A stretch of 34,712 nt of DNA from an uncultured Pelagibacteraceae bacterium (GTDB lineage Bacteria; Pseudomonadota; Alphaproteobacteria; Pelagibacterales; Pelagibacteraceae), in NCBI GenBank assembly GCA_902610315.1, contig CACLVA010000010.1:1-34712 (forward strand). Direction: 5' to 3'. The notes under the pieces are model-generated. The model ran no database searches and was not told where the DNA came from. It saw only the letters and a program-made list of their open reading frames with translations. Position 1 is the first letter of the stretch. Each line of letters begins with the position of its first letter. Positions 16,169 through 23,835 of the stretch are shown one piece after another. The translations under genes were made by a program, and so were the position numbers.

Positions 16169-16645
16169 TTATTTTTTATATGAATTAATTAATTCTTTAA
16201 GAGCATTTTTAATATTTACATTTTTAATGCCACTCAGACTTTTTGAGAAATCTTTTTTTGACGCACTTTTACTTTTTTCTAAATTAATTTTCTCATTTTT
16301 TTCAAAAGTTATTATCTTTATTTTATCCACCGCTGCATAACCAAAAATTGAATTTAATTTATTCAAAATTTGTTTTTTGGAATACTCCACATCCACTTCA
16401 CTACCTCTATTTACCATAATTTCTAATGTCGATCCTCTGACTTTGTTTGAACTCTTAAATCTATTTGGATAACAAATATCAAATAATTCTTTACCTACTA
16501 TATATTTCCAATTATTTAATATTTCAGGAAATATACTACCTTTTTTATTTATGAATTTTTTAACTTTTGTGGGCAAAGTGTCTTTAAAAGATCTTAGACC
16601 TTGAATGCCCCCTAATCTCTGCTTAGTATATTTTTTAAATTGCAT
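16169..16645 (-). CDS. DciA-like DUF721 protein, putative replicative helicase loader
   Basis: The 158-residue product has a central DUF721/DciA domain of about 85 residues with the typical pattern IFPEILNNWKYIVGKELFD and, further on, GSTLEIMVNRGSEVDVEY, ending in a lysine-rich tail. DciA is the ancestral loader or helper of DnaB helicase in bacteria lacking DnaC. The order dciA-dsbA-smc is familiar from alphaproteobacteria and supports the call. The start at 16645 is interlocked with the start of the divergent mutY gene (ATGCAT), so its promoter must lie inside mutY. The stop abuts the DsbA-like gene. Confidence 0.82.
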   Translation of the reverse strand: MQFKKYTKQRLGGIQGLRSFKDTLPTKVKKFINKKGSIFPEILNNWKYIVGKELFDICYPNRFKSSNKVRGSTLEIMVNRGSEVDVEYSKKQILNKLNSIFGYAAVDKIKIITFEKNEKINLEKSKSASKKDFSKSLSGIKNVNIKNALKELINSYKK

Positions 16646-17626
16646 ATGAGTGATACATTTGTAACAAAAAATATTCTGAAATGGTATGATTTAAATAAAA
16701 GATCATTACCATGGCGAAAAAATGTTTCCAAAGAAAAAAGACAGTATAATACGTTGATTAGTGAATTTATGTTGCAACAAACTCAAGTGGCAACCGTAAT
16801 TCCATACTTTAACAAATTTGTTAAAGAAATTCCAAACATAAAAAAACTTGCAAGTGTTGATAACAAAAAACTAATTAAACTTTGGGAAGGTCTTGGATAT
16901 TATTCAAGAGCAAGAAACTTAAAGAAAGCAGCGCAGTCTGTAATTAAAAATTTTAATGGAGTAATACCTGATAATTTTGATGATTTGAAATCACTATCTG
17001 GTATTGGAGATTATACTGCTAATGCAATTTTAGCTATTGCATTTAATAAGCCATATATTCCACTAGATGGAAATGTAGAAAGGATTATAAAAAGATACCT
17101 TTATTTAAAAAAAGAAAAAGAAATTCAGAAAGAAAATTTAATTGAAAAAAAGTCTATTTTAGGATTTTCAAACCGTTCAAGTGATTATGCTCAAGCACTT
17201 ATGGAATTTGGTGCTTTAATTTGCAAACCTACCAACCCACTTTGCTGCCAATGTCCTATAACTAAAAAATGTAAATCTTTTAAAAAGAAAGACTTTAATT
17301 TAGCAAAAAATTCAAAAAAATATAAAGACAAATATTTTTTACTCAAAGTTTATAAAAAAGATCAAAAATATTTATTAATAAAAAATACTAGATTTAATTT
17401 TTTAAAAAACCTAAGAATTTTTCCCATGGAAGAACTACATAATCCTAAAAAATTTAATAAAAGTCTTAATATTAAATTGTCTAATATGAATATGAATATA
17501 AAAATACTACATTTAAAAAATATCAATAAATATTCATCATCTACATGGATTGATCAAAGAAAAATAAATAATTACATGTTGCCAACATTCACTAAAAAAG
17601 TAGTTAAATATCTCGAGAAAAATTAA
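16640..17626 (+). CDS. mutY: A/G-specific adenine DNA glycosylase
   Basis: The 328-residue product shows the helix-hairpin-helix and catalytic features of MutY: Glu42 in ISEFMLQQTQV, LSGIGDYTANAILAIAF (about 118-134), Asp143 in PLDGNVERI, and the iron-sulfur cysteines 195, 202, 205 and 211 in the C-x6-C-x2-C-x5-C spacing. A shorter C-terminal NUDIX-like domain follows. It removes adenine mispaired with 8-oxoguanine. Two starts are possible: ATG at 16640, inside the divergent dciA start palindrome, or ATG at 16646, immediately adjacent to it. There is no intergenic space for a promoter. Confidence 0.96.
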   Translation: MHMSDTFVTKNILKWYDLNKRSLPWRKNVSKEKRQYNTLISEFMLQQTQVATVIPYFNKFVKEIPNIKKLASVDNKKLIKLWEGLGYYSRARNLKKAAQSVIKNFNGVIPDNFDDLKSLSGIGDYTANAILAIAFNKPYIPLDGNVERIIKRYLYLKKEKEIQKENLIEKKSILGFSNRSSDYAQALMEFGALICKPTNPLCCQCPITKKCKSFKKKDFNLAKNSKKYKDKYFLLKVYKKDQKYLLIKNTRFNFLKNLRIFPMEELHNPKKFNKSLNIKLSNMNMNIKILHLKNINKYSSSTWIDQRKINNYMLPTFTKKVVKYLEKN

Positions 17627-18771
17627 TGAAAAAAATTGCGATAATTGGAGCAGGTATCTCAGGATTGTACATCGCAAATCTTTTTAAAAATAATTTAAAT
17701 TATGAAATTACAATTTATGAAAAAAACGACACTATTAATTTAGAGGACGGCTACGGTATTCAACTTTCAGTCAATAGCGTTAAGCTTTTGAATAAAATTG
17801 GGTTTAATAAATTATCTGATAATGAAAAATTTAATCCTGAAAAAATTGATTTTTTTTCAATGAATTCATCAAATAAAATCTGTGATCTAGATATTACGAA
17901 TTTCAATACAGATGACATCAAGTATACAACACTAAAAAGATCAATTTTAATAAATTTTTTAAAAAAAGATTTGGGCGACATAATAAAAACTGGTTTTAAA
18001 ATTTCAAAAATAAATGACCAAGAAAAACAAATTAAAATTTCATTTGAAAATAATGTAACTAAAGAATGTGATTACTTGATTATTGCTGATGGAGTTTTTT
18101 CAAAGAGTAAAAATCTAATTTCAAATAACAAAGTAAAACCAAAATATAATGACACATTAGCTATTAGAGGTAAATTAACTAAATTTCCTGAAAACGTGAA
18201 CAAAAAAAATGTAGCTTTGTTTTTAGGTCCAAACTTCCACCATGTTATTTACCCATTAAATTCTAATGGTGATTTAAATTTTATTGCTATTATGAAACAT
18301 TCTCTTTCATTAGAGGAGCAAGGCAATTATTCATTATTTAGTGAAAATTCCTTTATCAAAAAAATTTTAGAAAAAGTCCCTCAAGAAATTAAAGAATATG
18401 TTACAGGCATTAAGGAATTAAAAATATTTCCAGTGTTTGTTAGTGATGAGTTTCTCAAAATACAGAATAATAATATTCATTTGATAGGTGATGCTTTTTT
18501 TGCTTTTCCACCATCATTTGCGCAAGGTGCATCACAATCGATTGAGAGCGCTTATGAATTGTTTATGTCTTTAAATACTGATAAAGAAATCAATTTTTTC
18601 AAAAAAAGGGCAAATAAATTAAAAATGATTAATTTTAGATCAAAATTTAACTTGTTTGCTTTTCATTTATCAAATCCTTTAATAATATTTTTCAGAAATA
18701 TTTTCCTAAAAAGATTAGTAAAAAATAAAAAATTTCTAGAATATTATTTAGGTAGAATTTATAAAACTTGA
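17626..18771 (+). CDS. FAD-dependent monooxygenase, UbiH/COQ6-like family
   Basis: This 381-residue flavoprotein has the FAD fingerprint IAIIGAGISGLYIANLF, the GYGIQLSVNSVKLLNKIGF stretch seen in aromatic hydroxylases, the mid-protein IIADGVFSKSK (DG motif) and the ribityl-binding HLIGDAFFAFPPSFAQGASQ. Such enzymes hydroxylate aromatic rings; members act in ubiquinone synthesis or in catabolism of aromatics. The substrate cannot be decided here. In a streamlined aerobic genome a ubiquinone hydroxylase is plausible but is inference. The start overlaps the mutY stop by one base, and the 3' end overlaps the convergent ccrM by 13 bases. Confidence 0.82.
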   Translation: MKKIAIIGAGISGLYIANLFKNNLNYEITIYEKNDTINLEDGYGIQLSVNSVKLLNKIGFNKLSDNEKFNPEKIDFFSMNSSNKICDLDITNFNTDDIKYTTLKRSILINFLKKDLGDIIKTGFKISKINDQEKQIKISFENNVTKECDYLIIADGVFSKSKNLISNNKVKPKYNDTLAIRGKLTKFPENVNKKNVALFLGPNFHHVIYPLNSNGDLNFIAIMKHSLSLEEQGNYSLFSENSFIKKILEKVPQEIKEYVTGIKELKIFPVFVSDEFLKIQNNNIHLIGDAFFAFPPSFAQGASQSIESAYELFMSLNTDKEINFFKKRANKLKMINFRSKFNLFAFHLSNPLIIFFRNIFLKRLVKNKKFLEYYLGRIYKT

Positions 18772-19841
18772 TTACTAGATATTAGTCTTTGTCTTAAGTG
18801 GTCAATAGGCACAATGCTACCGTTAAGATTGTAGTGCCAAAAAGTCCAACCATTGCAGCTTTCAGCTCCTAAAATTGTGGCTGCTACTTTATGAATTGAA
18901 CCCTCTGTTTGTTCATGCTTAATACTCCCATCAGCCATTATTTTTGCACTAATTTTCTTTTTATTATCGTATATAGTAGTTCCCGGTTTAATTATTCCTA
19001 ACTCAACTAATGAACCAAAAGGTATTCTTGGTTTAGATCTTCCATTTTGAAGAGTATCTAAATAATCATCTTCTATAGGTTTTGTTTTTTTTAACCTTTG
19101 TTCAGCTGCATTAAAATACGTTTTCTCTTTTTCAATACCATAATAATTTCTTCCTAATTTCTTAGCAACTGTTGCCGTTGTTCCTGATCCTAAAAAAGGA
19201 TCTAAAACAAAATCATTTTTATTTGTTGTTGCTAATAAAATTCTGTGAAGTAGAGCCTCAGGTTTTTGGGTAGAATGTACTTTTTTTCCATTCTTTTTTA
19301 GTCTTTCAGAACCATTACAAATCGGCAATTCCCAGTTGGATCTCATTTGAAGATCGTCATTTAAACATTTTAAAGATTGGTAGTTGAAAGTGTATTTAGA
19401 CTTTTCAGATTTCGATGCCCAAATTAAAGTTTCATGGGCATTAGTAAATCTTGTTCCTCTAAAATTAGGCATTGGATTTTTTTTATTCCATATAACATCA
19501 TTTAATATCCAAAAGCCTAAATTTTGAATGACTGATCCAACTCTAAAAATATTGTGATAACTGCCAATTACCCAAATAGCTCCATTTTTTTTTAAAATTC
19601 TTTTGCATTCATCAAGCCATGCATATGTAAAATCATCGTATTTTTTAAAGCTTTCAAACTGATCCCATTTGTCATTTACTGCACTAACTTTAGATCTATC
19701 TGGTCTAGTGAGTTGATTTTTTAATTGCAAATTGTAAGGCGGGTCTGCAAAGATTAAATCGAAAGTTTCTTTAGGGATTTTTTTTAGCTCCTTAAGACTG
19801 TCCCCATTAATAATTTTATTTTTTAAATTTAACTTTTCCAT
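18759..19841 (-). CDS. ccrM: DNA adenine-N6 methyltransferase, CcrM type (GANTC)
   Basis: The 360-residue product has the beta-class order: catalytic DPPY (33-36, FADPPYNLQL) first and the SAM-binding FLGSG (216-220, VLDPFLGSGTTATVAKKLG) later. The C-terminal 90 residues (from about RSKPRIPFGSLVELGIIKPGT) form the extra domain seen in CcrM orthologues, with GWTFWHYNLNGSIVPID. CcrM methylates GANTC and is a cell-cycle regulator in alphaproteobacteria. No restriction endonuclease gene is adjacent, in line with an orphan methyltransferase. A good promoter with two GANTC sites lies just upstream. Confidence 0.94.
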   Translation of the reverse strand: MEKLNLKNKIINGDSLKELKKIPKETFDLIFADPPYNLQLKNQLTRPDRSKVSAVNDKWDQFESFKKYDDFTYAWLDECKRILKKNGAIWVIGSYHNIFRVGSVIQNLGFWILNDVIWNKKNPMPNFRGTRFTNAHETLIWASKSEKSKYTFNYQSLKCLNDDLQMRSNWELPICNGSERLKKNGKKVHSTQKPEALLHRILLATTNKNDFVLDPFLGSGTTATVAKKLGRNYYGIEKEKTYFNAAEQRLKKTKPIEDDYLDTLQNGRSKPRIPFGSLVELGIIKPGTTIYDNKKKISAKIMADGSIKHEQTEGSIHKVAATILGAESCNGWTFWHYNLNGSIVPIDHLRQRLISSNQVL

Positions 19842-19854
19842 TTTTAAAAAGATA

Positions 19855-19883
19855 ATTAGACTCTAGGCATGACTCTACGTCAA
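19855..19883 (-). promoter_or_regulatory. ccrM promoter with two GANTC sites
   Basis: Read on the minus strand, TTGACG (19878-19883) and TCTAAT (19855-19860) are separated by exactly 17 bases, five of six matches to each sigma-70 consensus box. The -10 box ends 13 bases before the ccrM ATG, so the leader would be only a few bases. GAGTC occurs at 19871-19875 inside the spacer and at 19859-19863 overlapping the -10 box. Both are GANTC, the CcrM target, which points to autoregulation by methylation, as known for Caulobacter ccrM. Promoter activity itself is inferred from sequence only. Confidence 0.6.
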
Positions 19884-19921
19884 CTCATGATTGAATTATT
19901 TTGAATTAATTGTGTCTATTA

Positions 19922-20518
19922 TTATCTTGGACTCAATATATTGTGTATAGGCTTGAAAGTTCTTCTATGATGCTTTGTGATACCAAATTTTCGAATTGCT
20001 TGAATATGAACTTTTGTTCCATATCCACAATTTTTATTCCAATGATATTTTGAAAAATTCTTTGATATTTTTTTCATCAAACTGTCCCTAGAAACTTTAG
20101 CAACAATTGAGGCTGCTGAGATTTGAGGTATTTTTCGATCACCCTTAATTACATATTTTAGATTATAATTTTTCATTATCGGAATTCTGTTACCGTCAAC
20201 TAACACCAAATGAGGTTTTTTTTTTAATTTTTTTATAGCTCTTTTCATGGCTAACAAAGAGGCATTTAGAATGTTTAGTTTATCTATCTCTTCTTTTGAT
20301 GCAGAACCGATAGACCAATACGAATTTTTTTTTATATATTTATTTAAAACTTCACGCTCTTTTTTTGTTAATTTTTTTGAGTCTTTCAATTTTTTAACAT
20401 CACAGTTTTTTTTTAATATAACTGCAGATGCATAAACGGGTCCTATTAAACTGCCTCTACCCACTTCATCTACACCAGCAATATTTTGAATACCTTTAAA
20501 TATCGATTTTAAGTTCAT
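19922..20518 (-). CDS. rnhB: Ribonuclease HII
   Basis: The product has 198 residues from the ATG at 20518 (a TTG sits one codon before). Catalytic acidic residues are in IAGVDEVGRGSLIGPVYA (about 13-30) and LVLVDGNRIP (about 105-115), with SAASIVAKVSRD and the C-terminal CGYGTKVHIQAI.KFG of type HII enzymes. It cuts at ribonucleotides embedded in DNA. It overlaps the end of udg by 23 bases. Both RNase H types (rnhA at the left, rnhB here) occur in the window in unrelated runs. Confidence 0.96.
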   Translation of the reverse strand: MNLKSIFKGIQNIAGVDEVGRGSLIGPVYASAVILKKNCDVKKLKDSKKLTKKEREVLNKYIKKNSYWSIGSASKEEIDKLNILNASLLAMKRAIKKLKKKPHLVLVDGNRIPIMKNYNLKYVIKGDRKIPQISAASIVAKVSRDSLMKKISKNFSKYHWNKNCGYGTKVHIQAIRKFGITKHHRRTFKPIHNILSPR

Positions 20519-21191
20519 CAATTTTCTTTCTTATTTGTTTTAAATCTAACCAAGAATATTTTTTTTGATCAGCTTGTCTTAGTAAATATGCTGGATGAAA
20601 AGTTATCATTGTCAAAAAGGTTTTATTTTTGATCAGTATTTCTTTCCAAATACCTCTTTCTTTTGATATTTTTAAATTTGGTCCAAAAAAAGCTTCCATA
20701 GCTGTACTACCAAGTAGAATAATCATTTTTGGATTAATAATTTGAACGTGTTCGAATAAATACTCAGAATATCTTTTAATTTCTTTTATTTCAGGTTTTC
20801 TGTTTGAAGGAGGCCTGTAATTAACAACATTTGTAATATAAATATCTTTCCTGTCTAAATTAATTGCTGCAAGCATTTTATTTAATAATATACCCGCATC
20901 ACCCACAAACGGTTTACCTAGCTCATCTTCTTTTTGACCCGGACCTTCTCCTATGATCATTACAGAACTTTCTTCGTTACCATCGCTAAATACAATTTTG
21001 TTAGCATTATTTTTTAGTTCACAATCCTCCAAATTTTCGATTTTTAATTTTAGTTTTTTTAATAACTCTTGTTTATTTTCAATTATTTCAACTTTTTTTA
21101 ATCTATTAATTGGTTGATTTTCGTAATCAAATTTCGATTTAAATAAAAAATTTTCAACTTTATTTCTTTGATTTAAATAATTTTTAGACAT
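20496..21191 (-). CDS. Uracil-DNA glycosylase, family 4-like
   Basis: The 231-residue product carries the family 4 motifs: MIIGEGPGQKEDELGKPFVG with AGILLNKML (motif 1, about 78-107), NVVNYRPPSNRKP, and the C-terminal TFHPAYLLRQ. It removes uracil from DNA. Family 4 enzymes usually hold a 4Fe-4S cluster through four cysteines; only one cysteine (in NLEDCELKNNANKIVF) exists here, so this protein probably has no cluster. The alphaproteobacterial relatives have a similar C.LK.TA.N.VF stretch. The start is 11 bases from the divergent TPR gene. Confidence 0.9.
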   Translation of the reverse strand: MSKNYLNQRNKVENFLFKSKFDYENQPINRLKKVEIIENKQELLKKLKLKIENLEDCELKNNANKIVFSDGNEESSVMIIGEGPGQKEDELGKPFVGDAGILLNKMLAAINLDRKDIYITNVVNYRPPSNRKPEIKEIKRYSEYLFEHVQIINPKMIILLGSTAMEAFFGPNLKISKERGIWKEILIKNKTFLTMITFHPAYLLRQADQKKYSWLDLKQIRKKIDELKIDI

Positions 21192-21202
21192 ATGTTTGAT
21201 GT

Positions 21203-22870
21203 ATGCACAAATACATTTATTTATTTATTATTTTTTTATTATATCAGACATCATCGTTTTCCAAAATAAGTGATGTTAATAAGTTTGATCAAAAAAATTT
21301 ATCAAATTATTTTTCAGCAGTACTGTCTATCAATAATAATGATGCACAAAACTCCTTAAAATTCTTAGAAAATTCCAAGATTTTAAATGACAGACACGAA
21401 GAACATTTCAAAAATTATATAAAATCACTGGTTGCAAATGAAAAAGTTGGTTTGGCAATTAAAAAAATTAAATATTCACAAAATAATTATTCTTTTTTAG
21501 AGAGAGAAGTGATTCTTTTAGTAGATAATTTAATAAATAAAAATTTAGAGAAAGGCAGCTTAAATTTAGAAAAAATTGAAAGCTTAATTGATCCAGATGA
21601 TAGATACCATATTATATTGTCAAAAGTTTTAAAAAACTATTTAGAGGTCTTTAAAAGTAATAATATTGAAAGTTATAAAAACAACAATTTTGCAGAATTA
21701 GACGATATTAGCTTAGCTTTTTTAAGCTGTTATTTCGATTTAAAAAATACAGATAAAAGATTTAAAGAATTTATAGAATATGATGGAAGCAGCTCTAGAT
21801 ATATTTATTTTTATTTAGATTATTTAATTGAACAAAATAAAATTAACAAAATCGATCAAGTTTTACAAAATATTAACAAACTAGATAAACCATTGCTAAT
21901 TGCTCAATCAGTAAAATGGATTGAAGAAAAGAATTATAACAAATTAAATAATTTATTTTCATGCAAAAATGAGAAAGATATTGTTGCAGAGTTTTTCTAT
22001 TTGATCGCTAATCTCTACTCATCGCAAGGTTTATTTAAAGAGTCAAATTTTTATATTATCTTAGCGAAATATCTAAATCCAAAATTTACGCTTAATTCTA
22101 CATTATTAATTGAAAACTACATGGATACTAAAAAATATAAATTAGTAAAAAATGAATTAAACAACATTGAAAAAGATAACATTATATATAATTGGTTTAG
22201 AGTGAAAAAAAATGCATCAATTATCCAAGAGACTAAAAATGACGATAGTGCTCTAAAATTTATTAAAAAAGAATACGGAAAAATTCAAAACCCATCAAAC
22301 AAGATTTTATTTGATATGGCAAACATATTGAGAAACTTTCAAGACTATGAGGGTGCAATAGAAATTTATTCAAATTTAATACAATACTCGAATTACAGTG
22401 CAGAGGAATATGCTGATCTTTTATATAAAAGAGGAACTAGTTACGAAAGAAAAAAAGATTTTTTAAAAGCTGATGAGGATTTAATAGAGTCTCTTAAAAT
22501 AGATCCAGATGAACCATATGTTTTAAATTATCTTGGATACAGCTGGTTAGAGAGATCTTACAAAATTCCTGATGCAATGGAAATGCTTAAGGAAGCTTAT
22601 AGTTTAAGAGAAAATGACCCCTACATTACCGACTCAATTGGGTGGGCCTATTATTTAATCAAAGACTTTGTTAATGCAAAAAAATATCTAGAAAAAGCTG
22701 TAAAACTTATGCCTTACGATCCCATAGTTAATGATCATTACGGTGATGTATTATGGAGACTTAACAAAAAAGTGCAGGCAAGATATTTTTGGAATGGAGT
22801 TTTAAAATTAGAAGATACTGAAGAAGAGTTAAAAAAAGAAATTGAAAAAAAATTAGTTTTTGGACTATAA
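21203..22870 (+). CDS. Exported TPR-repeat protein of unknown function
   Basis: The 555-residue product starts with a signal peptide (about 1-20, YIYLFIIFLLYQTSSFS). Residues 30-370 are helical and poorly conserved to the eye. The C-terminal part (about 370-545) holds tandem TPR units, for example NILRNFQDYEGAIEIYSNLI, RGTSYERKKDFLKADEDLIE, DSIGWAYYLIKDFVNAKKYL and HYGDVLWRLNKKVQARYFWN. TPR domains bind other proteins; a periplasmic or outer-membrane scaffold role is plausible, but nothing fixes it. A TPR gene before ispE is a recurring alphaproteobacterial arrangement. It lies 22 bases from ispE, in the same direction. Confidence 0.85.
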   Translation: MHKYIYLFIIFLLYQTSSFSKISDVNKFDQKNLSNYFSAVLSINNNDAQNSLKFLENSKILNDRHEEHFKNYIKSLVANEKVGLAIKKIKYSQNNYSFLEREVILLVDNLINKNLEKGSLNLEKIESLIDPDDRYHIILSKVLKNYLEVFKSNNIESYKNNNFAELDDISLAFLSCYFDLKNTDKRFKEFIEYDGSSSRYIYFYLDYLIEQNKINKIDQVLQNINKLDKPLLIAQSVKWIEEKNYNKLNNLFSCKNEKDIVAEFFYLIANLYSSQGLFKESNFYIILAKYLNPKFTLNSTLLIENYMDTKKYKLVKNELNNIEKDNIIYNWFRVKKNASIIQETKNDDSALKFIKKEYGKIQNPSNKILFDMANILRNFQDYEGAIEIYSNLIQYSNYSAEEYADLLYKRGTSYERKKDFLKADEDLIESLKIDPDEPYVLNYLGYSWLERSYKIPDAMEMLKEAYSLRENDPYITDSIGWAYYLIKDFVNAKKYLEKAVKLMPYDPIVNDHYGDVLWRLNKKVQARYFWNGVLKLEDTEEELKKEIEKKLVFGL

Positions 22871-22892
22871 TTTTACTAATTGAACTGTTTCT

Positions 22893-23723
22893 ATGAAAGC
22901 GATATCACAAAAGTCTTATGCAAAAATAAATTTAAATTTAAATGTTGTAGGAAAAACAAAAAATTTACATAAATTACAAAGTATAGTATCACTGATTTCA
23001 CTTTATGATGAAATTAGTCTAAGACAGATAGACAGTCATAAACATAAAATATTGTTTAAAGGTAAATTTTCAAAAAAAATCACTAGTCGTAATACAATCT
23101 TTAAAACTTTATCTATTTTAGACAAAAAAAGATTACTGAAAAAAAAGTATCTTGTTATTGTTAAAAAAAATATACCTGTTAAGTCAGGAATGGGTGGCGG
23201 ATCTATGAATGCTGCTACTTTAATTAAAATTTTTATGAAAAATAAAATTATTAAAATTAATAAAAAAAAATTACAAAATATAAATGACTCAATTGGACAG
23301 GATGTGAAACTGGGATTTTTTAAAAATATTATGTATTTAGATGGTAATAATTCTGTAAAAATATTGAACAAAAAGACAAAATATTTTTTATTATTATTTA
23401 TGCCAAAATATGGTTGTTCAACAAGGTATATTTTTTCCAAATTAAAAAAATACTCAAAACCACTAAAAAACATTAAAAACAAATTCAATAATTTAGGCAG
23501 TCTGAAAAATGATTTGCAAGATATCGTAATAAAAAAATATCCAGAGTTAAAAAAACCTATTGAATTTCTTGAAAATCAGCCTGGTATAAATTTTGTTAAA
23601 ATGACAGGATCGGGGTCATGTTTTGTCGCCTATTCTAGATCAAGAAATTCTATTATAAATAGTTTTAAAAAGTTTAGAAAAAAACACCCAAAATATTGGT
23701 CTGTTTTATCTAAAACTATATAA
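22893..23723 (+). CDS. ispE: 4-diphosphocytidyl-2-C-methyl-D-erythritol kinase
   Basis: This 276-residue GHMP kinase has the N-terminal SYAKINLNLNVVGK with the catalytic lysine region, the ATP-binding loop PVKSGMGGGSMNAATLI (about 91-107; usual form PxGaGLGGGSsDAA, here with M-N for the common L-D positions), and the C-terminal MTGSGSCFVAYS. It phosphorylates the MEP-pathway intermediate CDP-ME, upstream of IspH, whose gene is also in the window in another run. The product is extremely lysine-rich, reflecting A-rich codon bias. No ribosome site is visible before the ATG. Confidence 0.94.
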   Translation: MKAISQKSYAKINLNLNVVGKTKNLHKLQSIVSLISLYDEISLRQIDSHKHKILFKGKFSKKITSRNTIFKTLSILDKKRLLKKKYLVIVKKNIPVKSGMGGGSMNAATLIKIFMKNKIIKINKKKLQNINDSIGQDVKLGFFKNIMYLDGNNSVKILNKKTKYFLLLFMPKYGCSTRYIFSKLKKYSKPLKNIKNKFNNLGSLKNDLQDIVIKKYPELKKPIEFLENQPGINFVKMTGSGSCFVAYSRSRNSIINSFKKFRKKHPKYWSVLSKTI

Positions 23724-23756
23724 ATATTAAAACTTTATGTTATAAGAAATTGACTT

Positions 23757-23831
23757 TGGGGCGTAGCCAAGTGGTAAGGCAGCGGTTTTTGGTACCGCCA
23801 TTCCTAGGTTCGAATCCTAGCGCCCCAGCCA
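23757..23831 (+). tRNA. tRNA-Gln (anticodon UUG)
   Basis: The acceptor stem pairs TGGGGCG (23757-23763) with CGCCCCA (23821-23827), followed by discriminator G and an encoded CCA (23829-23831). The anticodon arm is GCGGT/ACCGC with the seven-base loop TTTTGGT, giving anticodon TTG. The T arm is CTAGG-TTCGAAT-CCTAG. It lies 33 bases after ispE and four bases before the start of the CCA-adding enzyme. A TTATAA/TATAAG stretch at 23740-23746 could be a -10 box for the tRNA; no good -35 is seen. Confidence 0.97.
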
Positions 23832-23835
23832 TTTT

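Noticed and set aside
18759..19841. Restriction-modification system around the methyltransferase
   Set aside because: No endonuclease or specificity gene is adjacent, and the C-terminal domain matches orphan CcrM enzymes.
4223..20518. rnhA and rnhB as a functional pair
   Set aside because: They lie about 15 kb apart in unrelated runs; co-occurrence in the window says nothing about joint function.
23036..23488. 150-codon frame on the minus strand inside ispE
   Set aside because: It mirrors the lysine-rich ispE coding sequence as Phe/Leu/Ile-rich sequence, a common artefact in AT-rich genes.
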